Assembly: GCA_017436705.1 (NCBI GenBank)
Contig: JAFSCP010000026.1
Location: forward strand, 1-53,127
DNA length: 53,127 nucleotides
Direction of reading: 5' to 3'
DNA from: Bacillota bacterium
Lineage (GTDB): Bacteria; Bacillota; Clostridia; Peptostreptococcales; Anaerovoracaceae
Below, piece by piece: positions 1 to 8,671 of the stretch (positions are counted from its first letter, which is position 1; every line of letters begins with the position of its first letter). The notes under the pieces are model-generated. The model was given only the letters and a program-made list of their open reading frames with translations, made no database searches and had not been told where the DNA came from. The position numbers and the translations under genes are program-made.

Positions 1-231
1 GATTTCCTTTACTTTGTAGATCATGTCTACTGTTGTCCATACTTCTTCTGCTGTTGCACAAACCTTTGCACCTGCTTCTGCATAGTCTGCATCGGAGAAT
101 CCGGAGCCAACACCTGCCATTGTTTCTACATAAACTTCATGGCCTCTTCTTGTGAGTTCTGTTACTGCGGATGGAGTAGCACCTACTCTGTATTCGCAAG
201 GTTTGATTTCTTTTACAATAACAATTTTCAT
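1..231 (-). CDS. ald: Alanine dehydrogenase, N-terminal part (runs off left edge)
   Basis: Only the first 77 residues lie in the window. The product should interconvert alanine with pyruvate, ammonia and NADH in the cytoplasm. The start MKIVIVKEIKP, the segments GHEV, GSGF and AEEVWTTVD, and the closing YKVKEI block match the complete paralogue at 2163-3290 in order and spacing, so the two are clearly homologous though not identical. The ATG at 231 is the only good start. The gene lies downstream of the NhaC-family antiporter on the same strand, but a strong terminator (331-363) separates them, so it may depend on read-through or on its own weak promoter between 232 and 330. A close relative such as lysine-pathway saccharopine or N5-carboxyalkyl dehydrogenase cannot be excluded from the N-terminus alone. 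Confidence 0.8.
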   Translation of the reverse strand, partial: MKIVIVKEIKPCEYRVGATPSAVTELTRRGHEVYVETMAGVGSGFSDADYAEAGAKVCATAEEVWTTVDMIYKVKEI

Positions 232-330
232 TTTTCTAGTACCTCTTTTTCGAAATGATATTTTATATTAAAGCGTCCTTATGGCCGCTTTATATACTCT
301 TTTTTTGACGTTTTTGCCCGTTTTTGGGTA

Positions 331-363
331 AAAAAAACGAGGCGGTGGGTTAAGCACCGCCTC
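331..363 (-). terminator. Intrinsic terminator after the antiporter gene
   Basis: A perfect 9-bp stem (GAGGCGGTG / CACCGCCTC) with a 7-nt loop is followed, in the minus direction, by a run of T. It lies about 65 bp beyond the antiporter stop codon. Confidence 0.9.
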
Positions 364-426
364 TCACCGGTAAAAATTAAATGTTAAATTTAATTTTTTT
401 TAATCGCTTTTTTCCTATGTAACAAA

Positions 427-1830
427 CTACATTGTGAAACCAAGAACTAATGTAACCACGCAAGCCAGAGCTGCACAAGTTAATGCGTAAGGAATCTGAG
501 TAGCGTTGTGGTCCATGTGGTCGGAACCAGCTGCAAGGGATGACAGAATTGTTGTATCTGACATTGGTGAGCAGTGGTCGCCGAATGTACCGCCACCGAG
601 GATTGCGCCTACAGTGCAAAGTACTAATGTGTCGATTTCGTTTCCAGTGATTGTGAATGCTAATGGAATTACGATTGGAGTCATGATAGCGAATGTACCC
701 CATGAGGAACCAGTTAAGAAGGAGATAACTGCGCAAGTTAAGAATGTTACAGTTACCAGTAAAGCTGGAGTCATGAAGGATTCAGTTAAGCTGATGATGT
801 AGTCAGCTGTTCCAAGACCCTTAGTGATGGAGTTGATGCAGTATGCCATAGCAAGGATTAAGATAGCGTTTAATACTGCCTTGATACCGTTTACTGCTGT
901 TTCCATTAACTGCTTGAGAGTAGCCATCTTTCTGATGAGCATTACGATGAACTGGTACATTACTGTGCAGATGAATGCTTCTAATGTCTTAGCGGAACCC
1001 ATGAAGATGAATGTGCCAAGGATTACAGAGAAGATGATGAGTGCTGGAATTACGAAGTCAAGGAAGATGCTTGCCTTAACGCCTTCGTTTGGCATGATGT
1101 CAGTAAGTTCCTTGGAGAGCATAGGCTGTGCGCCGTCTCTTACAACTTTACCTTCTTCAAGAGCTCTCTTTTCTGCCTTCTTCATTGGACCGAAATCAGG
1201 AATGATTCCGAACGCGTTGAGTAAGCAGAATAAGAACATAAGGATGCAGTAGAAGTTGAATGGAACTGCCTTCATTACAACTGTCATACCCATGTCAGCA
1301 TCAGCGATTGTGCCAAGGCCAACTAACAGACCAGCCATGTAAACACCCCAGGAAGCGAAAGGTCCTAACATACATGCAACTGGAGCAGATGTACAGTCAC
1401 AGATGAAAGCAAGCTTTTCTCTGGAGATAAGAGCCTTGTCTGTAAGAGGTCTCATTACGTTACCAACGTACAGTGGTGAGAAGTAGTCGGAGAAGTAAAC
1501 GATAAGACCTAATACGCAAGCTGCACCGCCTGTGAGTCTTCTTGTAAGACCCATGCCAGCGATCTTTTCAGCGAACGCCTTGATAGCGCCGGATTTCTGG
1601 AAGTAAGCTACCATGATACCGATGAATACTTCGATAGCTGCTACCCAGATAAAGTCTGCATTACCTAATGCGGACTGAAGGATTGAAGATAACCCGAAAA
1701 CAGGGTTCTGGCCCATGATAACTGTACCAACGATTACACCGAGTAAGATTGATAACAGTGCGTCTTTAGTAACGAAGCAGAGAATAAGAGCTACCGCTAC
1801 TGGTGCCAGACAAAGAATTCCATATTCCAT
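427..1830 (-). CDS. NhaC-family Na+/H+ antiporter-like transporter
   Basis: A 467-residue polytopic membrane protein with about a dozen hydrophobic segments. It belongs to the Na_H_antiporter (NhaC) family: the hallmark is the glycine-rich re-entrant block ending GDHCSPMSDTT near residue 420, followed by a last membrane helix. Family members exchange Na+ for H+, and some exchange metabolites such as malate and lactate; the substrate here is unknown. It is the first gene behind the sigma-54 promoter at 1921-1938 and lies between two alanine dehydrogenase genes, so a role in amino-acid or fermentation-product transport is as plausible as pH or Na+ homeostasis. The ATG at 1830 has an AAGGACGG ribosome binding site. 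A relative is cut off at the right edge of the window. Confidence 0.85.
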   Translation of the reverse strand: MEYGILCLAPVAVALILCFVTKDALLSILLGVIVGTVIMGQNPVFGLSSILQSALGNADFIWVAAIEVFIGIMVAYFQKSGAIKAFAEKIAGMGLTRRLTGGAACVLGLIVYFSDYFSPLYVGNVMRPLTDKALISREKLAFICDCTSAPVACMLGPFASWGVYMAGLLVGLGTIADADMGMTVVMKAVPFNFYCILMFLFCLLNAFGIIPDFGPMKKAEKRALEEGKVVRDGAQPMLSKELTDIMPNEGVKASIFLDFVIPALIIFSVILGTFIFMGSAKTLEAFICTVMYQFIVMLIRKMATLKQLMETAVNGIKAVLNAILILAMAYCINSITKGLGTADYIISLTESFMTPALLVTVTFLTCAVISFLTGSSWGTFAIMTPIVIPLAFTITGNEIDTLVLCTVGAILGGGTFGDHCSPMSDTTILSSLAAGSDHMDHNATQIPYALTCAALACVVTLVLGFTM

Positions 1831-1920
1831 ATGAAACCGTCCTTTCTGATTACGCCCGTAAGGGACATAATCTCTCTTAAATAATTTCAGAATAAAAGTT
1901 TTTTACCGGTACACTTATAT

Positions 1921-1938
1921 ATAGCAAATACTGTGCCA
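1921..1938 (-). promoter_or_regulatory. Sigma-54 (-24/-12) promoter of the antiporter gene
   Basis: On the minus strand TGGCAC, five bases, then TTGCTAT is an essentially perfect match to the sigma-54 consensus TGGCAC-N5-TTGCW. Transcription would begin near 1910, about 80 bp before the start codon. Together with the palindromes at 2028-2084 it accounts for most of the 332-bp gene-free stretch 1831-2162; the rest is an untranslated leader and the ald terminator. The activator encoded at 3320-4723 is the obvious candidate to act here. Confidence 0.88.
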
Positions 1939-2027
1939 AAATTCGCCCGTATGTCGAAAAATCGCCCAAGTTCACTGTTTTCAATTATTAGCGAACTCTT
2001 AACAACCATGTTTAATTTTTGTTCATA

Positions 2028-2084
2028 TGGCGAATTTCCGACAAATTTTCGCCAGACCGCATATCAGCTGGCTAATTTTCGCCA
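2028..2084. promoter_or_regulatory. Palindromic upstream activator sites for the sigma-54 promoter
   Basis: Two inverted repeats share the half-site TGGCGAA: 2028-2054 (TGGCGAA and TTCGCCA, 13 bp apart) and 2069-2084 (TGGCTAA and TTCGCCA, 2 bp apart). Single related half-sites (TTCGCCC, ATCGCCC, GCGAAC) occur between 1942 and 1996. They sit 90-150 bp upstream of the -24 element, the usual distance for enhancer sites of sigma-54 activators. The binding protein is inferred, not shown. Confidence 0.65.
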
Positions 2085-2100
2085 CTTTTTCTCCCGGAGC

Positions 2101-2130
2101 AAAAAAAGAGATGCTCCTGAGAACATCTCT
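2101..2130 (-). terminator. Intrinsic terminator after ald
   Basis: The stem AGAGATG / CATCTCT with a 10-nt loop is followed in the minus direction by seven T. It ends the serine dehydratase-activator-ald unit. Confidence 0.9.
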
Positions 2131-2162
2131 TAATAATGATATATGTAGTTTTTACATACTGA

Positions 2163-3290
2163 TTACAGTGCTGCAACGAATTCGTCAGGTGCTACATAAG
2201 GAATTTCTAACTTTTCACCTGTTTCAACCATGCAGAGTGTGCCCTTGAATGTTGTAAGACCTCTTCTTAAGTGCTTGTCATCCTTGAGAGCCTGTACAAC
2301 GCCCTTGTTTGCCACTGCAAGTGCAAATGGAAGGGAGTCGTTGGCAAATCTTGTGGAAGAGCTCTTGGAGAATGCAGACGGAATATTGTCTACTGCATAG
2401 TGAAGGATTCCTTCTTCGTAGTAAACAGGATCTGCGTGGGAAGTTGAATGGCATGTTTCAACTGCACCTTCATCGTCACACGCTACGTCGATAATCATTG
2501 CACCTGGCTTCATCAGCTTAAGGTCTTCTCTGTAGATGAGATGGTCTTTACGGGTCTTAGGCCATAATACGCAGTTGATTACAACGTCGGAAATCTTCAG
2601 GCATTCAAGAAGGTTTTCTCTGTTGGAATACATGAAAGATACGTTGGAAGGAAGCATTGTCTTAGCTCTTTCCATAGCGTCAAAGCTGATATCCATCATC
2701 TTTACAGTATTGCCGAATGATGATGCCAGTTCTGCTGCACCCATACCTGTGTATCCGCAGCCGATGATTGTAACTACTGGTGTATCGGAACCACATACGT
2801 TATTTAACAGTAAACCAGGACCACCGTGGATTGACTGAGCATAGTAGCATGCAGCCAGGAAGCCGCCCTTACCTGCAAGTTCGCCCATGTTTGCAACTAA
2901 CGGCCATCTCTTGTGCGGATTATCGGAAGAAACATCTTCAAATGCGATGGATACGCACTTGGAAGCCATGAGAGCTTCAGTCTGGTCTTTGTGTGCGTTG
3001 GAGTGGATGTAAGTCATGATGATTAAATCTTCTCTGAGATATTTATATTCCTGAGGAAGAATTTCCTTTACTTTATAAAGAAGATCAACTGTTGTCCATA
3101 CTTCTTCTGCAGTGTCTACCATCTTGGCACCAGCTGCTGCGTATTCTTCATCTCTGAATCCGGAACCCAGCCCTGCTCCTTTTTCGATGATAACTTCGTG
3201 TCCTGCTCTGATAAAAGGTCCTACTGTACCAGGAATCATAGCAACTCTGTTTTCGCTGTTCTTGATTTCTTTAACAACGCCAATTTTCAT
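2163..3290 (-). CDS. ald: Alanine dehydrogenase
   Basis: A 375-residue cytoplasmic enzyme for NAD-dependent oxidative deamination of L-alanine to pyruvate and ammonia, or the reverse. The N-terminal catalytic domain has the pyruvate-binding arginine (ENRVAMIPG, residues 13-21), the YKVKE lysine block near residue 72 and the TYIH histidine near 92. A Rossmann domain begins at TIIGCGYTGMGAAE (about residue 173), and the closing LHYAVDNIPSAFSKSSS segment corresponds to the family's LHY-x-V-x-N-x-P block. Length is normal. The ATG at 3290 is preceded by AGGAGG. The gene follows the sigma-54 activator by 29 bp and ends in a terminator, so it is the last gene of the L-serine dehydratase unit; serine to pyruvate and pyruvate to alanine (or reverse) fit one fermentative scheme. 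Confidence 0.9.
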   Translation of the reverse strand: MKIGVVKEIKNSENRVAMIPGTVGPFIRAGHEVIIEKGAGLGSGFRDEEYAAAGAKMVDTAEEVWTTVDLLYKVKEILPQEYKYLREDLIIMTYIHSNAHKDQTEALMASKCVSIAFEDVSSDNPHKRWPLVANMGELAGKGGFLAACYYAQSIHGGPGLLLNNVCGSDTPVVTIIGCGYTGMGAAELASSFGNTVKMMDISFDAMERAKTMLPSNVSFMYSNRENLLECLKISDVVINCVLWPKTRKDHLIYREDLKLMKPGAMIIDVACDDEGAVETCHSTSHADPVYYEEGILHYAVDNIPSAFSKSSSTRFANDSLPFALAVANKGVVQALKDDKHLRRGLTTFKGTLCMVETGEKLEIPYVAPDEFVAAL

Positions 3291-3319
3291 GTTAATTTAC
3301 CTCCTGCAAATTGAAAAAA

Positions 3320-4723
3320 TTATTTTATATTTAAAATTTTCATACGATATTTAAGTGTCTGCCGCGGCATGCCGAGGATTTCTGCAGCCCTGCTCTTGTT
3401 CCACTGTGCCTGTTCAAGGGCTTTTTCAATCATATCCCTTTCAACTTTTTCCATCACTTCATAGTAAGGAATACCATCTGACAAAAATTCGCCACCAATT
3501 TCTGCCCGTTTATCAGTCATTACTGCACCATCATTTGACGGTGGAACGATTTTATCTTTCAGGTATGCCGGCAGCATCTCTCTGCTCAGCAAAGCACCTT
3601 CCGGCGAAGATGTCACCATGTACTCCACCGTATTCATCAGCTCCCGGACGTTACCTTCCCATTCATAGGCTATAAAAGCTTCCATCAGTTCATCTGTGAT
3701 TCCGGCCACGTCACGGTCGTAAACATCCGCAAAATGTTTGATGTAATACTCAGTGAACATCCTTATGTCTTCCTTCCTCTCGCGCAGAGGAGAAAGGGTG
3801 ATAAGTCCGCTGGAAAATCTGTAGAAAAGGTCTTTACGGATTATATTGTTCTCAATGGCTGTCATAGGCTCTATATTCATTGCGCCTATAACCTTCACAC
3901 TAACTTTTTTATCCACATTGCTGCCCAGAGGTCTGAAAGTACCATCCTGCAGTACACGCAAAAGCTTGGCCTGCACATGAAAAGGAATTGAATTAAGCTC
4001 GTCCAGGAAAATAATGCCCCCGTTGGCAACTTCAAAGAGACCCTTCCGGTTCTCTGCACCTGTATAAGCTCCTTTTACAGTACCGAAAAGTATTGATTCT
4101 ATCAGGTTTTCAGGAACTGCCGCACAGTTCTGGATTACAACGTTATTTTTGGAAACGCCGCTGTAGTTGATCATGGCCTGGGCAAACACTTCCTTACCAG
4201 TACCGGTTTCACCATATATGAGTGTCGGATTCGGCATGGTTGCCAGCACCTTGGCTTTTTCTATGTTTCGCTTCATTTCCGGGTCTTCGGTGAGGATTGT
4301 ATCAAAAGTAATCTTTCCTGCAGCTTCTTTTACCCTTTTTATGAATTCATCAAAACGGGAGTTGGCCAGATTCTTGTCCTTTTCCTGAAGATTTACGTCA
4401 ATACTCATTTCAACTGCCGCAATGAATTCCCCTTTCTTTTTAAGAGGCAGGGTTACATTGTTGCTGACATAAGTATTGCCGAGATAGTCCTCACACCGCT
4501 GATTTTTGCGTATGATTACCTCTCCGGTTTCTATGCACCTTACAATACTGCTTTCTTCTTTTTTCAGCTTAGGGTACATATCAAAATACTTCTTTCCGAT
4601 ATGCGCCTGTCCGTCGCCGCCCAGAGTCATGTCATACCGTGTATTATATATTATGTTGTAATCTCTATCAACAATCATGATGTAGTCAAGGCTGTCAATA
4701 AGCAGACTTCCGATGCTGAGCAT
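3320..4723 (-). CDS. Sigma-54-dependent transcriptional activator (PAS-AAA+-Fis HTH)
   Basis: A 467-residue enhancer-binding protein of the RocR/PrdR type. Residues about 1-115 form a PAS-like sensor region. An AAA+ domain follows, with Walker A GETGTGKE near residue 172, the sigma-54 contact loop GAYTGA near 217 (a Y variant of GAFTGA) and Walker B IIFLDE near 238. A Fis-type helix-turn-helix closes the protein (NKSRAAEILGMPRQTLKYRM). No phospho-receiver domain is present, so it is probably activated by a small ligand, likely an amino acid. It sits between L-serine dehydratase (22 bp upstream) and ald. The sigma-54 promoter at 1921-1938 with its palindromes is the nearest visible target. The RBS is a G5 run 10 nt before ATG, inside a small G5/C5 inverted repeat that could mask the start. 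Confidence 0.92.
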   Translation of the reverse strand: MLSIGSLLIDSLDYIMIVDRDYNIIYNTRYDMTLGGDGQAHIGKKYFDMYPKLKKEESSIVRCIETGEVIIRKNQRCEDYLGNTYVSNNVTLPLKKKGEFIAAVEMSIDVNLQEKDKNLANSRFDEFIKRVKEAAGKITFDTILTEDPEMKRNIEKAKVLATMPNPTLIYGETGTGKEVFAQAMINYSGVSKNNVVIQNCAAVPENLIESILFGTVKGAYTGAENRKGLFEVANGGIIFLDELNSIPFHVQAKLLRVLQDGTFRPLGSNVDKKVSVKVIGAMNIEPMTAIENNIIRKDLFYRFSSGLITLSPLRERKEDIRMFTEYYIKHFADVYDRDVAGITDELMEAFIAYEWEGNVRELMNTVEYMVTSSPEGALLSREMLPAYLKDKIVPPSNDGAVMTDKRAEIGGEFLSDGIPYYEVMEKVERDMIEKALEQAQWNKSRAAEILGMPRQTLKYRMKILNIK

Positions 4724-4745
4724 AATGGGGTTCCCCCTTTTTTAT

Positions 4746-6164
4746 TTATTTACATTTACCGCAGCTGCTGCACGGATGAGAAGTATACTCACTTCCGCAT
4801 GTTCCAAGGTCATTGATTCTTGTGGCTCTCAGAGCTTCTCCGACTCTGAGGGTTGCCTGAACCATTCCGTCCAGAGTAACCGCTGTGTCAAGACCCAGCA
4901 TAGCGTAGTTAGCACAGATCATTGCCACAGGTACAGATGCAATATTTCTGATAAAGCAAGGAATCTGAGGATATCCAGCCACAGGGTCGCATACCTGACC
5001 GATTATGTACTGCATGCCCAGAACTGCTGCTCTTTCGGCAGTGGCCGCATCATCAGTAAGGAAAGTCACCAGACCACCTGCCATCATGGAAACTGCAACA
5101 CCAACTTCAGCCTGGCAGCCCAGTGCCCCATGATAATGTGTCGGGAAGTAGAAAACTCCCATAAGGCCGGCAACCAGCAGCGCCTTGATTTCATCTTCTT
5201 TGGTTTTGCCCAGATCTCTGGAAACGTTTCTGATTGTGGCCGGAATAATGCCGGACGCACCGCCTGTAGGCATACAGATGATGATGCCGTGAGCATTGCT
5301 GTATTCCATAACTGCCAGCGCATCAAGGCCGCCTTTATTGGCTGAACCCATCGGAATCAGCGGAATAGTCTTCATCATTTCTGCCATATCAGGTGCCTTA
5401 GGAATTGTGATGCCGTCAAATTTAACATCTCTCTTATAGCCTGAGTCAATGGACGCGTAAGCAATATCCAGAGTTTCTTCGGCAACTTTCCAGATTTCCT
5501 CTGCACTGAGACCTGTCAGGCTGCATTCGTAGTCCAGAGCAACCTGCCATAAAGGCTTACCTGTTTCTCTGGCGTATTCCAGCATACCAACGCTTGTTGT
5601 AAACGGAGGCACTGCTCCGATAATTGTCTGGAGCGGATAAACGGAAGGAATCTGACGAGGTTTGTCCGAGCCTTTGATCATGATTGTTTCAGGATGCATA
5701 CCCTTGATTTCACAAGGTTCTCCGTTAATATCACGGATAAGTATTTCGCCGCCGCCCATAGTGATACCTGTAAGAACGATGGTTTCATTCTTTGACTTAA
5801 TGGTGAATTCACCCATTTCCGTAGGAATCTTTTCGATCCTGTCGGTAAAGATGAACTCGTATTCAAGGCCTCTTTCCTTCGCAATGTCATAAACCTTTCC
5901 AAGATCAGACTTTATTAGGTCTTCCCCCATAATTCCGGCAAGGCATGCCTTGTCGCTTTCCATGCCGAAGAAAGTATCATAGAAGCCTCCCTTGGTGCTC
6001 ATTTCCACCTTCAGATACTCAGGTTCACCATCGAGAAGCTCTCTTGCTATCTTAGTTATTCTGTAAACACCTACTGTGTTGGAACTGGAAGGTCCCTGTG
6101 TTGCAGGTGCCAGTACGTCATTGAAAATAGACGGGTAAAATTCAATGTTCTTTTCTGTACTCAC
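4746..6164 (-). CDS. L-serine dehydratase, iron-sulfur type, single chain
   Basis: A 472-residue enzyme for L-serine to pyruvate plus ammonia. GPSSSNTVG near residue 24 corresponds to the serine-binding GPSSSHT block of the beta domain, and the alpha domain shows CMPTGGASG (near 296) and CDPVAG with a further IPCF (near 391-401), the expected cysteine ligands of the 4Fe-4S cluster. Both domains are in one chain, as in E. coli SdaA/SdaB, rather than split as in Bacillus. The C-terminus has an extra cysteine-rich tail (CSSCGKCK). The GTG at 6164 is chosen because AAAGGAGA lies 7 nt upstream; the upstream extension to 6227 has no RBS. It heads the unit with the sigma-54 activator and ald. A related deaminase with another hydroxy- or thio-amino-acid substrate remains possible. 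Confidence 0.82.
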   Translation of the reverse strand: MSTEKNIEFYPSIFNDVLAPATQGPSSSNTVGVYRITKIARELLDGEPEYLKVEMSTKGGFYDTFFGMESDKACLAGIMGEDLIKSDLGKVYDIAKERGLEYEFIFTDRIEKIPTEMGEFTIKSKNETIVLTGITMGGGEILIRDINGEPCEIKGMHPETIMIKGSDKPRQIPSVYPLQTIIGAVPPFTTSVGMLEYARETGKPLWQVALDYECSLTGLSAEEIWKVAEETLDIAYASIDSGYKRDVKFDGITIPKAPDMAEMMKTIPLIPMGSANKGGLDALAVMEYSNAHGIIICMPTGGASGIIPATIRNVSRDLGKTKEDEIKALLVAGLMGVFYFPTHYHGALGCQAEVGVAVSMMAGGLVTFLTDDAATAERAAVLGMQYIIGQVCDPVAGYPQIPCFIRNIASVPVAMICANYAMLGLDTAVTLDGMVQATLRVGEALRATRINDLGTCGSEYTSHPCSSCGKCK

Positions 6165-6243
6165 GTCTGTATCTCCTTTCGGGGCCACAGCCCTTTTGTT
6201 GTATATATAATAACACATATGAAACAAAATTTATACAAAAAAC

Positions 6244-6274
6244 AAAAAAACTGCTGACGGATTTTCGTCAGCAA
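6244..6274 (-). terminator. Intrinsic terminator after sigG
   Basis: The stem GCTGACG / CGTCAGC is followed in the minus direction by seven T. It lies directly after the sigG stop codon. Confidence 0.88.
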
Positions 6275-6278
6275 TTGT

Positions 6279-7055
6279 TTAAACATATTTACGCATATAC
6301 TTCAGTGCGTTTTTTTCCAGCCGGCTCACCTGGGCCTGACTGATTGATATTTCCCGGGCAACTTCCATCTGAGTTTTCCCCTCAAAAAACCTCATATTCA
6401 GAATGTGCCTTTCTCTCGGGCTCAGTTTTTTCATTGCCTCAGATAATGAGAGATTCTCAATCCAGCGGGCGTCAGTATTCTTCGTGTCCTGCACCTGGTC
6501 CATAACATAGATTGCATCACCGTCATCGTGAAAAACAGGTTCAAACAGGGAAACAGGTTCCTGGATTGATTCAAGAGCCAGCACCACATCCTCTCTTTCT
6601 GCACAAAGCTCTGCAGCAATCTCTGCAATCGTAGGCTCACGAAGCAGCTGGTTTGAAAGGTTTTCCTTCGCCTGCAGCGCTTTGTACGCCAGATCTCTGA
6701 GAGACCTGGAAACTCTGATTGAGTTGTTGTCCCGCAGATATCTGCGGATTTCACCGATTATCATCGGCACGGCATAAGTGCTGAACTTGACGCCATGACT
6801 CATGTCAAAATTGTCAAGAGCCTTGATCAGACCTATACACCCCACCTGGAAAAGGTCATCGGGGTTTTCGCCCCTGTTGGAAAACCTCTGTATTACGCTG
6901 AGTACCAGCCGCAGGTTCCCCTGAATAAATTTATCCCTTATTTCTTTATCGCCGGCCTGAGCCGCCGCAATCATTTCCATCATTTCAGCCTCTTTGTACA
7001 GAGGCAGTTTGGCAGTATTTACACCGCAGATTTCAACTTTGTTTGCCATAGTCAC
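6279..7055 (-). CDS. sigG: Sporulation sigma factor SigG
   Basis: A 258-residue sigma-70-family factor, the late forespore sigma factor of endospore formers. The opening KVEICGVNTAKLP is a SigG signature. Region 2 (GNLRLVLSVIQRFSNRGENP, then DLFQVGCIGLIKA) and region 4 (LSPRERHILNMRFFEGKTQ and a C-terminal SQAQVSRLEKNALK helix-turn-helix) are complete. It lies just downstream of sigE as in Bacillus and Clostridium spoIIG-spoIIIG loci. The GTG at 7055 is preferred because AGGAG lies 9 nt upstream; an ATG at 7049 would be 15 nt away. Its own promoter matches the SigF/SigG type. Confidence 0.93.
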   Translation of the reverse strand: MTMANKVEICGVNTAKLPLYKEAEMMEMIAAAQAGDKEIRDKFIQGNLRLVLSVIQRFSNRGENPDDLFQVGCIGLIKALDNFDMSHGVKFSTYAVPMIIGEIRRYLRDNNSIRVSRSLRDLAYKALQAKENLSNQLLREPTIAEIAAELCAEREDVVLALESIQEPVSLFEPVFHDDGDAIYVMDQVQDTKNTDARWIENLSLSEAMKKLSPRERHILNMRFFEGKTQMEVAREISISQAQVSRLEKNALKYMRKYV

Positions 7056-7094
7056 ACACCCATCTCCTGTATTTTTTATTACTGTTATGTAATT

Positions 7095-7124
7095 TGTTAT
7101 GTACTATGGCGGCTTTTTTCATAC
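7095..7124 (-). promoter_or_regulatory. Candidate SigF/SigG-type promoter of sigG
   Basis: GTATG, 18 bases, then CATAACA on the minus strand fits the SigG consensus GHATR-N18-CATWHTA except at one position. It lies in the 77-bp gap between sigE and sigG, with the RBS about 30 nt downstream. Autoregulation of sigG by SigG is known in Bacillus; here it is inferred from the match only. Confidence 0.6.
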
Positions 7125-7132
7125 GGACCAGA

Positions 7133-7873
7133 TTAACCCAGTTTCCTGATTTCCCGCTGAAGCCTTGTAATTATCCGCTTTTCAAGTCTTGATATATATG
7201 ACTGGGAAATTCCCAGCCTGTCAGCAACTTCCTTCTGGGTCATTTCTCTGCCGCTGCGCAGGCCGAACCTCATCTCCATCAGCTCCTTTTCACGGGGCTG
7301 AAGCTTGCTCATTGCCGTATACAGAAGCTTCCTGTTGGTTTCCTCTTCAATACGCTGAGACACAATATCGTTTTCAGTGCCCAGAATATCGCTGAGCAGA
7401 AGTTCATTGCCGTCCCAGTCCACATTGAGCGGTTCATCCAGACTTACTTCAGTTTTTATGCGTGTGGTCCTGCGCAGATGCATCAGTATTTCATTTTCGA
7501 TGCAGCGGGATGCGTAGGTTGCCAGCTTGATTTTTTTATCTATTTTAAAGGTGTTCACCGCTTTGATCAGACCAATAGTTCCTATGGAAATCAGATCCTC
7601 AACATTGACGCCGGCATTTTCAAATTTTTTTGCGATATATACCACCAGACGCAGATTGTGCTCTATCAGCATGCTTCTTGCGTCCTGATTTCCTTCCGCA
7701 TATGCCTTCAGCATCTTTTCCTCTTCCTCTGCAGAAAGCGGCGGCGGCAGCACATCGTTTCCGCCTATGTAATAAACTGCACTTCCCAGCCTGAGCACCA
7801 GTGCATAAAACTTCTTTTCTGCCCAGGCACGCAGTTTCCCTGTCATTTCAGCCAGTTTCAGTAATATCGTCAT
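7133..7873 (-). CDS. sigE: Sporulation sigma factor SigE (pro-sigma-E)
   Basis: A 246-residue mother-cell sigma factor made as an inactive precursor. After a pro-sequence of about 35 residues comes [14 protein letters not shown], almost the same as in Bacillus SigE, where SpoIIGA cleaves just upstream. Core region 2 ([19 protein letters not shown], then [18 protein letters not shown]) and region 4 (ending [12 protein letters not shown]) are intact. The ATG at 7873 has GGGAGG 5 nt upstream and overlaps the spoIIGA stop by 26 bp, so translation is probably coupled. A start further upstream at 7924 lacks an RBS. Confidence 0.95.
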   Translation of the reverse strand: MTILLKLAEMTGKLRAWAEKKFYALVLRLGSAVYYIGGNDVLPPPLSAEEEEKMLKAYAEGNQDARSMLIEHNLRLVVYIAKKFENAGVNVEDLISIGTIGLIKAVNTFKIDKKIKLATYASRCIENEILMHLRRTTRIKTEVSLDEPLNVDWDGNELLLSDILGTENDIVSQRIEEETNRKLLYTAMSKLQPREKELMEMRFGLRSGREMTQKEVADRLGISQSYISRLEKRIITRLQREIRKLG

Positions 7874-8651
7874 TGAGAACCTCCCTGTGAAGCAGCATTT
7901 CAAACCCGCCGAAATCACCCTCATAAAATGCGATTACAACCCCTTTGAGCCGTCTGCCTTCAAACTCTATCTCATCGGCCCGAAAGCCGCTCAGAATGCC
8001 ATTTTCAGTGCCTACAGCCCTGTACGGAACTGCCGCATATCTTTCAGGCGGAAGCACCGGAAGTCTGGCCGCACCCTTGGAGTCCATGAGCATTACCGGC
8101 CTGCCCGTAAGAGGCTCACGCAGACTGTTTCCTGAATCCACAAGAGCCTCGAACATATAGGTCCGGCCGCTTATTATTAAACACACTTTCCCTTTGGTGA
8201 TACCTGCAAGGCGTCTTTCCTTCACCAGCTTTACGAAAAAATATGTGAGGCCGAAAGCTCCGGCTCCCCACAAAACCAGCTGGGCGTATGTAGCAGGCTC
8301 CACATAAAGAGCCCCGTTTCCGCTTATGGCGGGAATCTGCCGCCACAGCATGAACGCCATGGCTGCCCCGCCGGAAAGGAAAGTTAAGGATATGAAAAGC
8401 AAAGTTATTTTTAATATTCCACGGATGCCAAAGGCAGTTGCCGCTGCCAGCCCGGCGGTGGTTCCGACGACCACCGCCGTTAACCCGCGTACCGGCAGAA
8501 AGATGGAAAATCCCCCGGCTCCGCATATAACTCCTGCTGCAAGAATCCTCGGCCATTTTACAGTCCTCCCGGACAATACGGCTGTAAGAATCAGCAGCAG
8601 GCAGCCTGTCACGAAATTTTCAATGAAAAGATATTCTCCGTAAATAATCAC
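7848..8651 (-). CDS. spoIIGA: Sigma-E processing peptidase SpoIIGA
   Basis: A 267-residue membrane protease that matures pro-SigE at the sporulation septum. The N-terminal half has about five hydrophobic helices (residues 1-150). The C-terminal half is soluble and contains the aspartyl-protease-like motif ALVDSGNSL near residue 170, matching the catalytic aspartate of SpoIIGA. The gene immediately precedes sigE and overlaps it by 26 bp, the standard spoIIG arrangement. The start is GTG at 8651, with GAGGTAAG about 7 nt upstream. Overall conservation in the membrane part is low, as usual for this family; context and the DSG motif carry the call. Confidence 0.9.
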   Translation of the reverse strand: MIIYGEYLFIENFVTGCLLLILTAVLSGRTVKWPRILAAGVICGAGGFSIFLPVRGLTAVVVGTTAGLAAATAFGIRGILKITLLFISLTFLSGGAAMAFMLWRQIPAISGNGALYVEPATYAQLVLWGAGAFGLTYFFVKLVKERRLAGITKGKVCLIISGRTYMFEALVDSGNSLREPLTGRPVMLMDSKGAARLPVLPPERYAAVPYRAVGTENGILSGFRADEIEFEGRRLKGVVIAFYEGDFGGFEMLLHREVLNDDITETG

Positions 8652-8671
8652 TTTTCTTACCTCGCCTGTTT

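Noticed and set aside
4713-5345. 210-codon plus-strand reading frame
   Set aside because: It runs antisense to L-serine dehydratase, whose cluster motifs are clear; the product has no recognisable pattern.
6165-6240. Sigma-54 promoter before L-serine dehydratase
   Set aside because: No TGGC-N8-TGC pattern is present; the region holds only A/T-rich sequence compatible with a weak vegetative promoter.
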